64,000 nucleotides of DNA from UBA6522 sp965205045 (lineage in GTDB: Bacteria; Pseudomonadota; Gammaproteobacteria; Steroidobacterales; Rariloculaceae), in contig OZ242031.1 in NCBI GenBank assembly GCA_965205045.1, positions 5,022,001 to 5,086,000 on the forward strand, written 5' to 3'. Below are positions 57,606-64,000 of the stretch, piece by piece; positions within the stretch are counted from its first letter, which is position 1; the number at the start of each line of letters is the position of its first letter. Both the position numbers and the translations under genes were made by a program. The notes below the pieces were generated by a model that was not told the origin of the DNA, ran no database searches, and saw only the letters and a program-made list of their open reading frames with translations.

Positions 57606-57749
57606 TCACATAACCCCATGCGCACGACGCTTTTTCGCAATGATTGCGTCCAGCCGCTCACTCATCTCCTCAGCACTGCAAAATCTGCCCTTGCGGCGGC
57701 GAGACAGCAACTCGCGCAATGCCGCTGTTTCCGCTTCCTCGGCATACAT
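57606..57749 (-). CDS. Small charged protein, antitoxin-like
   Basis: 47 residues from the ATG at 57749 to the stop at 57606, or a few more from an upstream TTG. It is almost all helix-forming: YAEEAETAALRELLSRRRKG, then SAEEMSERLDAIIAKKRRAHG. The style recalls the C-terminal half of type II antitoxins (an E-rich clamp then RLD.. helix). No toxin is adjacent. It precedes the Xre gene on the same strand by 78 bases. It may be real or a remnant. Confidence 0.45.
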   Translation of the reverse strand: MYAEEAETAALRELLSRRRKGRFCSAEEMSERLDAIIAKKRRAHGVM

Positions 57750-57847
57750 TCGCTTGGGCAAGCGATTCAAGGTGATGTAAAATTTGCATACATTCGATTG
57801 CGATTATACAGAGGAAATAATCATCTCAAGCGTATTGAGGCACAAAC

Positions 57848-58048
57848 ATGTCGCAAAAACAGCGTTTAATCCGCGTAACCGTCAGCCTGGATTCCAAAGT
57901 CTACGCTGATTTGGGGGCCCTCTCCGAACAGACGGAGATCTCACGATCCTGGCTGATCCGACAGGCCATCAAGGATCTGCTTGAACGATGCCGGGGCCAA
58001 GAACAACCGGAGCTGCCATTGAGGTTGGCCCAAGGGAATAGTAGATAG
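57848..58048 (+). CDS. Ribbon-helix-helix (CopG/MetJ-type) protein
   Basis: 66 residues. RLIRVTVSLDSKVYADLGAL gives the beta strand and first helix, EISRSWLIRQAIKDLLER the second helix, as in CopG-like DNA-binding proteins. It ends directly before the start codon of the DNA methylase gene, so the two are co-translated. It probably regulates that gene or replaces the control protein of a restriction system. An AT-rich region (57770-57840) upstream holds the likely promoter. Confidence 0.88.
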   Translation: MSQKQRLIRVTVSLDSKVYADLGALSEQTEISRSWLIRQAIKDLLERCRGQEQPELPLRLAQGNSR

Positions 58049-60259
58049 TTGGCGATCTCGCCGAAAACTTCGGAAGCAAGGCACCGGGATCTCGGTTTCG
58101 CGCTGACCAGCCCAGGACCGGCCACGCTGACACCGCCTGTGCACAGTCGCAACCTTGCTGTTCCCAGGCGCGGGCATGTGTTGACCACCGTTTCGGAGGA
58201 GTACGCACGACCTGCTCGCGCCGCGGTCGCGGCGCTGACGGAGGCGCTGCCGCAAGACGCTTCCCTGGAGCTATACAGCTCGCGCCTCTCCCGCCGTATA
58301 CCCGAGCCCGGAGCCTGGGTCGCCCGACCACCTGCCCAATTGCTGGCCTGGACATATGTCGCTATATGGCTGGCGGGCTTTGTGTCGCGCAGGGTTCCAG
58401 GAGGAGCGGGCCTTGAGTGGGCCACCGCATGGTTTTTCGATACCGCTCTTGATCGCAACCCAATTCCCTCGCTGCCAAAGCAGGCGTTGCTCCAAGCCAA
58501 TGCAGCACTTGCCAGCTACGGCGATTCAGTCGGTTGCCGGGACCTGTTGCCATACATCCTCGATCCGCATGGTCCGGGAAGCCGTCTCAGTGTTCGTCGC
58601 GACGCCTCCACCAAAGATGCCCGTGACCGGAAACGGGCCGAGGGGGTCTACTATACGCCCGCCGACGTGGCCAACTACATGGTGCGCGAGTGTCTGCGAG
58701 GGCATGGGGACGACGATACGCCACCCACAGTCTTCGACCCGGCCTGCGGCACTGGCGTTTTTCTTCGCTCGGCGCTCCAAGCCCTCAAAGAAAAGCATCA
58801 TGAGCACACAACGTTCTCCCTTGCGGAACAGGCCATCTACGGGACAGATGTCGACCCTTGGGCGCTTGATGCGGCGGCATTCGTACTGCTTTCCGACTGC
58901 CTGCTCGAAGGCGGCGACAATGAACTTCCCCCGCTATTGATCTGGCACCGGTTGCGCTTGAATCTCGCGTGTATCGATGCGCTCACACTCGACCCTCCAA
59001 ACTGCGAGAGCAAAGGCAATACCGAGGGACATGCACGCGCCGTCAACCTCCTTTCCCATGGGCGATTGCCCTTGCCCGTGAAAGCGGCCGGATTTGACGC
59101 TCGTGTTCCCTTGTCGCAGCTCTTTCCGAATTTGCCGGATACCAGCTTCGTCCTGATCGGGAATCCCCCCTATTCAGCCGTCGGAAACCGTGCAGACTTA
59201 CCGCTTCTGCAACAGTGCTTCTCGACTCTCGGTCGACAGGGACGCTCTGGCTCGGAAATCTATCCGCTATTCCTCGAACAAATGGTGCGGCTGGCTCCTG
59301 GCGGATCAGCTACCGGCGCGCTTGTCTTGCCCCTGTCGCTGGCCTGCAATGTAGGCAACCAGTTTGTTCGGGCACGCTCCCTGATCCAGCAAACGGCGGG
59401 AACGTGGCGCTTCGCATTTTTTGACCGCGAACCGCACGCCCTTTTCGGCGAAGATGTCAAGACCCGTAACACTGTTCTCTTCTGGAATCGGGATGAGCAG
59501 GACGGCGAGTCCAGGATCGAGACCGGTCCCTTGCGGAAGTGGCGCGCCGACCGGCGGGCCGCCATGTTCGACGCCATCGGGTTCACGCCGGTGTGCGCGC
59601 ATATCCGTTCGGGCATTCCCAAGATTGACGGCGCGATTCAGGCCGGTGCCTTCGAATCGCTCTCAAAACGATGGGAGCGCCTGGATCACGCATGCACGAG
59701 CATTGGGCGGATGCGGCTGGCGGATGTCCTGAACAACGAGTCGCACACGGTTTTCGTGGGCGCAACCGCCTACAATTTTCTTAATGTGTTCCTGAGTCCG
59801 CCGACCGGCGTGCTAAAGGACGAGGCGGCTTTGTCCGAGCATGCTCTACATGCGATGCGCTTTCCCACACGCTTCGATGCCGCTGCCGCCTTCGCCGTGC
59901 TTTCGAGCCATCTCGCTTTTTGGTGGTGGCACGCCACACTCGACGGCTTTCATGTCAACGCGCGTTTTCTCGCCGGTCTCCCTTTCGGTATGGACGTCCT
60001 GTCCGGCGCTCCGCGTGAGACTCTCGCCGCCCTCGGTGAGCGACTCTGGACGAGCATCCGGACCAAGCCGATCGTGAGCCTCAATCGCGGTCGATCGTCG
60101 CTCGCCTATTCGTCGAACGGCTTCGACAACATGCGGCGGGACATCGATCAGGTTCTGGCCGAGCGGACGAGGCTCGATCCGGCGATAGTGGACGAGTTGC
60201 AGCACTTCACGGCATATACGATCCGTGCTGAACTTCGAGTGATCCATGGCGCGAAGTAG
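58049..60259 (+). CDS. N6-adenine DNA methyltransferase (Eco57I-like, possibly type IIG-like)
   Basis: 736 residues from the TTG at 58049, immediately after the stop of the ribbon-helix-helix gene. Methylase marks: YYTPADVANYMV (201-212), motif I FDPACGTGVFL (229-239), YGTDVDPWALDAA (264-276) and motif IV GNPPY (371-375). The C-terminal 250 residues probably form the target-recognition domain (YNFLNVFLSPP, HLAFWWWHATLDGFHVN). The first 180 residues have no clear nuclease motif that I can see. The gene is followed by the tail of another methylase. It may be a solitary epigenetic methylase or the last part of a lost restriction system. Confidence 0.88.
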   Translation: MAISPKTSEARHRDLGFALTSPGPATLTPPVHSRNLAVPRRGHVLTTVSEEYARPARAAVAALTEALPQDASLELYSSRLSRRIPEPGAWVARPPAQLLAWTYVAIWLAGFVSRRVPGGAGLEWATAWFFDTALDRNPIPSLPKQALLQANAALASYGDSVGCRDLLPYILDPHGPGSRLSVRRDASTKDARDRKRAEGVYYTPADVANYMVRECLRGHGDDDTPPTVFDPACGTGVFLRSALQALKEKHHEHTTFSLAEQAIYGTDVDPWALDAAAFVLLSDCLLEGGDNELPPLLIWHRLRLNLACIDALTLDPPNCESKGNTEGHARAVNLLSHGRLPLPVKAAGFDARVPLSQLFPNLPDTSFVLIGNPPYSAVGNRADLPLLQQCFSTLGRQGRSGSEIYPLFLEQMVRLAPGGSATGALVLPLSLACNVGNQFVRARSLIQQTAGTWRFAFFDREPHALFGEDVKTRNTVLFWNRDEQDGESRIETGPLRKWRADRRAAMFDAIGFTPVCAHIRSGIPKIDGAIQAGAFESLSKRWERLDHACTSIGRMRLADVLNNESHTVFVGATAYNFLNVFLSPPTGVLKDEAALSEHALHAMRFPTRFDAAAAFAVLSSHLAFWWWHATLDGFHVNARFLAGLPFGMDVLSGAPRETLAALGERLWTSIRTKPIVSLNRGRSSLAYSSNGFDNMRRDIDQVLAERTRLDPAIVDELQHFTAYTIRAELRVIHGAK

Positions 60260-60274
60260 CGGGAGGGAGCCCAA

Positions 60275-60460
60275 ATGAAATTCCGTATCGACCCGGATAT
60301 CAAGAAAAAAAGCAAGGTGACAAAGGATGAGTGGCGGGAATATACGAAGACTGTCTGGACCATTGCGAATACGCGCCGTGAGGATCACCCTGCGGTTTTC
60401 CCGGTGGAAATCCCGCACCGGCTGATCAAGCTGTTCAGCTTCTTTGGTGAGTCGGAACAA
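60275..60460 (+). pseudogene. Fragment of a second DNA methyltransferase (beta-class), truncated before motif I
   Basis: The opening reads KDEWREYTKTVWTIANTRRE, DHPAVFPVEIPHRLIKLFSF and FGE, which in intact site-specific methylases leads straight into VLDPFxGTGTT. Here the sequence stops resembling a methylase at that point and the frame runs on into noise. Both the N-terminal catalytic DPPY part and the SAM-binding motif are gone. It starts 15 bases after the intact methylase gene. Confidence 0.7.
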
Positions 60461-60598
60461 TGCTGCCGTCCGTCGTCCCGGCGATCACGTCCACCGCTAC
60501 AGCGGAAGGCGGCGCTCCCAAACTGGTGGACGAGCACGACCGACGCTCGGCAGGCCGCGCCGATCTCAATGGGTCACGACACTATTGCCGCAGGCTTG

Positions 60599-61459
60599 CT
60601 AGCTCTGGTTCCACTCCACCGGATCGGCACCCGGATGTTCGGGCTCGTAGTACCACCGGAGGCCCAGCGGTTCCTCGCTCAGGACGTTTGTTTTGAAGCT
60701 TCTCCAGGCCTGAATCTCGAAGTAGTCCAGGGGGCCGTCCAGGGCGCGAAGCCGGTGGGGTACGCCGGAAGGGAAGTAAACGAGCGTGCCTGGCTCGATT
60801 TCCTGCACATCGCCTTCCACCTCGACGACGCCGCGGCCCTGGAAGGTCATGTAGCAGTGTGCCGGTCCGTCGGGATTGGCATCGGTTCCCACGTGGGAGT
60901 GATAGGGTGACGAGCCGCCGTCGATGTAGTGCATTTCACCCGCCTGAATGGCGTTGGTCGGCGTGAGGCGGCTGCCATCCAGCAGGCGCACGCTGGACTC
61001 GGCGCAGAACCGGCGTACCCGACCGCCGCTGGCGTCGCTGAGCACGCGCAGTGTCTCCCGATTGAAGAAGTATCCCGGTCCGCCCGGCAAGCCATCTTCA
61101 ACCGCTGCGGGTGGCTGGGGAACCACCATGTGGAGCAGTTCCGCGCTGGTTCCCGACGCTTCGAACCGAGCCGGCTCGTGAGGCGCCAGAAGGACGCCGG
61201 CTCCTTGTTCGGCGCGGTGCGTCTCGCCTGCATAATCCACGAAACAGCTCACCGGATCGTTCATGACGTACACGACGTGATAGAAGTCGCCTGCCTGAAC
61301 GTCAAACTCCTGACCCGGCAGTACGGTTCGCCTGTACACGGTAAGCGTTTGCGAACCGCAAATGCCGGGGCTGCACAATTTGCGCCGCACTCCGGATGGG
61401 ACGGAATCTGCCGTCGCCGCATTCGAATCGATGATGTGAACGTCCTGGATGCTTGCCAT
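60599..61459 (-). CDS. Double-cupin protein
   Basis: 286 residues from the ATG at 61459. The first cupin (about 30-130) has LTVYRRTVLPGQEFDVQAGD and GAGVLLAPHEPARF but lacks a full HxH set. The second (about 185-265) has YHSHVGTDANPDGPAHCYMTF and PGTLVYFPSGVPHRL, with the two His and a late His for a metal. The layout is like ureidoglycine aminohydrolase or dioxygenase-type bicupins. Cytoplasmic. It is divergent from the LigA-like gene, whose relatives act in aromatic ring opening, so a role in aromatic or purine-related catabolism is possible but unproven. Confidence 0.82.
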   Translation of the reverse strand: MASIQDVHIIDSNAATADSVPSGVRRKLCSPGICGSQTLTVYRRTVLPGQEFDVQAGDFYHVVYVMNDPVSCFVDYAGETHRAEQGAGVLLAPHEPARFEASGTSAELLHMVVPQPPAAVEDGLPGGPGYFFNRETLRVLSDASGGRVRRFCAESSVRLLDGSRLTPTNAIQAGEMHYIDGGSSPYHSHVGTDANPDGPAHCYMTFQGRGVVEVEGDVQEIEPGTLVYFPSGVPHRLRALDGPLDYFEIQAWRSFKTNVLSEEPLGLRWYYEPEHPGADPVEWNQS

Positions 61460-61628
61460 GTTCCGCTGGACCTCGAACTTACTGGTGCGGGATATTGTCT
61501 CGGCAGTTCCTGCCGCGCCTCCATCAGGGCGTGATGGTACCAACCACAAGGATTGGTGTCCCGCCAATTCACTCGCATATGATATCGATCTGTCTCGGGA
61601 CTCTCCCGGATTACGTTAGATTGGGCAA

Positions 61629-61886
61629 GTGAGCCTCTACCAAGTTCAAAAGCTGGTGCAATCCGTCAATCGCGACCCGGAATCGCGGTCGAGGTTTTTG
61701 GAGTCACGGGAATCCTTCGCGCAGGAATTCGAATTGACGGACGAAGAACGCGACGCGTTGGTGAGCATGAATATCTACGATCACCGACCGGATTCGGAAC
61801 CGGTTGCGGAATCCGGCACGAGCCCAAGCACCGACCGGATACGCGGCCAGATAAGGAACCCGGCATGGACGCGATCACCGACATGA
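61629..61886 (+). CDS. Small LigA-like protein (extradiol dioxygenase alpha-subunit type), altered C-terminus
   Basis: 85 residues from the GTG at 61629. MSLYQVQKLVQSVNRDPESRS and FAQEFELTDEERDALVSMNIY match the LigA/protocatechuate 4,5-dioxygenase alpha-chain fold. After that family members end with a GVHPLLL-like stretch, but here the sequence turns into DHRPDSEPVAESG, so the C-terminus is probably replaced. The catalytic beta subunit is not nearby. The 3' end overlaps the start of the next gene by 22 bases. Confidence 0.7.
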   Translation: MSLYQVQKLVQSVNRDPESRSRFLESRESFAQEFELTDEERDALVSMNIYDHRPDSEPVAESGTSPSTDRIRGQIRNPAWTRSPT

Positions 61887-62446
61887 AACGAAACACGCTG
61901 TTCCCGTTGGGCCTCCTGGTGGCCCTCGCCGCCACCGCCCAGGAAGACGAGCGGCTGGCACTGTCCCGTGACACCGCAGCGCAACTGGGCCAGGAACTGG
62001 CCGCTACCCTGCTGACCACACTGGGGACCGACGGACCCGTGGAAGCCATCGATGTCTGCAGCGTGGAAGCGTCTCCCATTGCGGAGCGGCTGTCCGAACA
62101 GGCCGGCGCCCGGGTGGGCCGTACCGCGCCGAGAATCCGCAACCCGGAGAGCGCGCCGGACGACGCGGCACGCGAGGTGATGGCGGCGTTTGCCCGCGAC
62201 CTGGCCGCGGGCGCCCCGGCACCGCCCGAGCATTTCGAGACAAGGCCGGACGGCAGCGCCCGTTACATGAGCGCCATCGTCCTGCAGCCCCTCTGCGTTA
62301 CCTGTCACGGGTCGGAAATCGCGCCGGAAATCGCCGCGGCCATCGCCGAGCACTATCCGTCGGATCAGGCGACGGGATTCGCGGTGGGGGACCTGCGCGG
62401 CGCCTTCATCGTCGAGTGGCCGGCACCCGGGGCGCTGGACCGGTAG
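61865..62446 (+). CDS. Exported Tll0287-like (DUF3365) c-type haem protein
   Basis: 193 residues from the ATG at 61865 with AAGGA at good distance; an ATG at 61883 is the alternative. A Sec signal ends ALAATAQ. DUF3365 marks: EAIDVCSVEASPIAERLSEQ, GARVGRTAPRIRNPESAPDD, then SAIVLQPLCVTCHG with the single haem CxxCH, and the C-terminal DQATGFAVGDLRGAFIVEW. Proteins of this type are periplasmic haem sensors or electron carriers. The last 71 bases are repeated with about 93 % identity at 63367-63437. Confidence 0.9.
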   Translation: MDAITDMKRNTLFPLGLLVALAATAQEDERLALSRDTAAQLGQELAATLLTTLGTDGPVEAIDVCSVEASPIAERLSEQAGARVGRTAPRIRNPESAPDDAAREVMAAFARDLAAGAPAPPEHFETRPDGSARYMSAIVLQPLCVTCHGSEIAPEIAAAIAEHYPSDQATGFAVGDLRGAFIVEWPAPGALDR

Positions 62447-62579
62447 CGCCGGACGCGCGGAAAAGGCCATGGAACATACAAGAAGACACGAAGCAACCAA
62501 GTTCTCGGAGGATGAATGGCCCTCCACGCTGAAATCACCTTGGGGAACGGTCGTCGACAGTGAGCGGACCGCGGCGAGT

Positions 62580-62990
62580 TCAGCGAGGGTCCAGCAGGGT
62601 GAGATCGATTCCGCGAAAGTCCCGGACGTTGAGCGTCGCCAGGGAAAAACCCAGGCGCCTGGCGGTTCCTGCGATTTGCGAGTCGGCCAGACTCATCGGC
62701 GACCCCGCCCGACGCCGTCGCGCCCGAAATCTCGCGCTCTCTGCGGCAGCCTGCATGTCGAACGGAACGACTCGGTCGGAGAACGCATCGACGATCTGCG
62801 AAAACACGCGGGCCAAGCGCATCCGCTTGCGACCTGGCGGGAGCAGCTCGATTCCAAAAGTCATTTCGTCCACCGTCACGGCGGAGAAAAACAGGCTTGA
62901 AGGGAGATGGCCGTCCAACCAGCGCATCACGCTCTCGTCCGGTTCGATACGCATGGACTCCGACAACACGTTGGTGTCCAGAAGGATCAT
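62580..62990 (-). CDS. vapC: VapC-type PIN-domain ribonuclease toxin
   Basis: 136 residues. PIN-domain acidic residues are in MILLDTNVLSE (Asp5), FSAVTVDEMTFGIEL (Glu), PMSLADSQIAGTA (Asp) and LNVRDFRGI (Asp). FitB/VapC toxins cleave tRNA or mRNA. The ATG overlaps the antitoxin stop (ATGA), a typical pair order antitoxin-toxin. All catalytic residues appear intact. The pair lies between two copies of the 3' end of a haem-protein gene. Confidence 0.92.
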   Translation of the reverse strand: MILLDTNVLSESMRIEPDESVMRWLDGHLPSSLFFSAVTVDEMTFGIELLPPGRKRMRLARVFSQIVDAFSDRVVPFDMQAAAESARFRARRRRAGSPMSLADSQIAGTARRLGFSLATLNVRDFRGIDLTLLDPR

Positions 62991-63244
62991 TCGGGATCCT
63001 CCTCACCGTAATCGCGCGACGTGAAGTCGATCGGATCTTCGATTTCGCGCGCGGGCAACTCAAGATCGAAGGCGTCGTCACCGACGATTCGCCGGATCAT
63101 CGCGCCAGCCGGCTCCTCGTCCACAACCGCGCTACGGAGGATGCGCCGAACAGTCTCCTCCAAGGACAACGCCTCGCGTCTTGCCCTGATCTTCAGGCGC
63201 CTGACGACATCGCTGTCCAGACGACGTATGCTCAAGCTCGCCAT
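62987..63244 (-). CDS. FitA/VapB-type ribbon-helix-helix antitoxin
   Basis: 85 residues from the ATG at 63244, with GGGGTGAGG in front. The N-terminal Arc-like part is MASLSIRRLDSDVVRRLKIRA then SLEETVRRILRSAV; the C-terminal acidic tail (DAFDLELPAREIEDPIDF) would wrap the toxin. Stop overlaps the toxin start by four bases. Operators should lie in 63245-63300, but I could not define them. Confidence 0.9.
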   Translation of the reverse strand: MASLSIRRLDSDVVRRLKIRARREALSLEETVRRILRSAVVDEEPAGAMIRRIVGDDAFDLELPAREIEDPIDFTSRDYGEEDPE

Positions 63245-63363
63245 GACCTCACCCCATCGGTTTCGCCATGCCAAATGCTAGCACCCACAATCAAGTGCTG
63301 GCAATTTGAATCGATCAGGAAGCACCCGGTTATCTTGAATCCCGGTTGTATGAGTCCGCAGAC

Positions 63364-63448
63364 TGGTCAGGCGACCGGCTTCGCGGTGGGAGACCTGCGC
63401 GGGGCCTTCATCGTCGAGTGGCCGGCTCCCGGGGCGCAGATTCAGTAG
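63364..63448 (+). pseudogene. Repeated 3' end of a Tll0287-like haem-protein gene
   Basis: Bases 63367-63437 match 62365-62435 with five mismatches in 71 and encode the same ATGFAVGDLRGAFIVEWPAPGA, then a stop. Nothing of the haem motif remains. The VapBC-type pair stands between the two copies. Confidence 0.75.
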
Positions 63449-63721
63449 CCCCCCACATCACAAGCTAACAATCACAAGCTAAAGACTTGCCAAGCTGGCT
63501 CGAAATAGACATCATCCGCTTGAGGATTATTATAATTTTTGTATTATTAATACTTAGTATTGTTCTAGTCAATATTCATAGCAGCGCATCACCGTTCCAT
63601 AAACTGCTTATGTATCCACTTGCAAGCCATAGTCGTCAGGCCCGTTTTGCCGCCGGAACCGCTACGATTGCAGCCTTTTCACGCGCGATGGCGGAACGCC
63701 TCTCGAAGACCGAAGCCTGAT
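63449..63721. other. Intergenic region with AT-rich pocket and possible gene tail
   Basis: CACAAGCTAA is repeated at about 63460 and 63474. Around 63515-63575 the sequence is strikingly AT-rich (ATTATTATAATTTTTGT). Near the end one frame reads RFAAGTATIAAFSRAMAERL and stops at 63720, one base before the next start codon, which suggests the tail of a truncated upstream gene of unknown family. Confidence 0.4.
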
Positions 63722-64000
63722 ATGCCCCGCTCCGTCATCATCACTTGCGCCCTGACCGGCTCTGCACCGACACCCGCCCGCAACTCCGCCGTTCCGGTAT
63801 CCCCGCGCGAGATTGCCACGTCGGCCATCGGTGCGGCTCGCGCCGGCGCCGCGATCGTGCACATCCATGTTCGAAACCCGGAGACCGCCGAGCCCAGCAT
63901 GGAACTGGAGCATTATCGCGAAGTAGTGGCCCGCATACGCGACAGCGGCGTCGACGTCCTGGTAAATCTCACCACGGGTCCCGGCGCCCGCTTTGTGCCT
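63722..64000 (+). CDS. BKACE-family (DUF849) beta-keto acid cleavage enzyme, N-terminal part
   Basis: 93 codons are seen before the right edge. SVIITCALTGSAPTPARNSAV, then VSPREIATSAIGAARAGAAIVHIHVRNPET is the family start; the two His of HIHVR bind zinc. NLTTGPGARF further on is also typical. BKACE enzymes convert beta-keto acids and acetyl-CoA to acetoacetate and a CoA ester; members include 3-keto-5-aminohexanoate cleavage and carnitine-pathway enzymes. Which substrate applies cannot be told from this part. Confidence 0.92.
   Translation, partial: MPRSVIITCALTGSAPTPARNSAVPVSPREIATSAIGAARAGAAIVHIHVRNPETAEPSMELEHYREVVARIRDSGVDVLVNLTTGPGARFVP

Noticed and set aside
60461..60910. Continuation of the methylase-fragment frame as a 211-residue protein
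   Set aside because: After codon 60 the translation loses all methylase similarity and runs antisense into the cupin gene, so only the first part is meaningful.

Overview
The window is GC-rich (about 60-67 % by eye) with Gram-negative content: two large TonB-dependent receptors, many Sec, Tat and lipoprotein signals, periplasmic c-type haem proteins and a molybdenum hydroxylase. DUF3500, DUF6152, RidA, BKACE and tryptophan-halogenase-type proteins fit a marine or host-associated proteobacterium, most likely a gammaproteobacterium; that placement is inference. The genome looks to be in active decay: at least ten genes or mobile elements survive only as end fragments or as internally deleted copies.

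1-7.8 kb: a partial secreted subtilisin-like protease, then a signalling group made of a membrane histidine kinase, a divergent lipoprotein built from two duplicated modules, and a receiver-PP2C phosphatase. 7.9-14.6 kb: an all-minus-strand block with an OmpR-type two-component system, DUF6152 and DUF3500 secreted proteins, and a two-subunit molybdenum hydroxylase; an 11-bp direct-repeat box occurs upstream of both transcription units. 14.9-18.7 kb: a plus-strand run of exported enzymes (amidohydrolase, RidA-like, kynurenine-formamidase-like hydrolase, methyltransferase). 19.1-37.4 kb: two TonB receptors flank a sugar-oxidation cluster (haem lipoprotein, VCBS-repeat protein, aldose 1-epimerase, two tandem ThuA/DUF1080 proteins, PQQ dehydrogenase with cytochrome domain, Gfo/Idh/MocA oxidoreductase). 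Its 27-34 kb core is clearly AT-richer and ends against a transposase remnant, so it looks acquired.

37.4-45.5 kb: a patchwork of remnants (halogenase scar, rhamnosidase tail, IS tails, HEPN fragment) among intact genes: methyltransferase, Rpn-like nuclease, flavin-dependent halogenase, RloA-type ATPase with a broken RloB, and an Xre/RES toxin-antitoxin pair with clear operator palindromes. 45.5-53.6 kb: metallo-beta-lactamase-fold hydrolase, exported oxidoreductases, a PhoD-like phosphatase and more internally deleted genes.

53.8-56.1 kb: a tightly packed array of 22 tRNA-like genes on the minus strand, several with unusual structure (tRNA-Leu without a long variable arm, C33 in three anticodon loops, an expanded variable region in tRNA-Ile). 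Upstream lie a boxA-like element, terminators, a 14-nt match to the 5' end of 16S rRNA and a strong sigma70 promoter, suggesting the remains of an rRNA operon leader. 57-64 kb: small regulators, an N6-adenine DNA methylase behind a ribbon-helix-helix protein, a truncated second methylase, a cupin protein, a LigA-like small protein, a Tll0287-like haem protein whose 3' end is repeated beyond a VapBC-type pair, and the start of a BKACE (DUF849) gene cut by the right edge.
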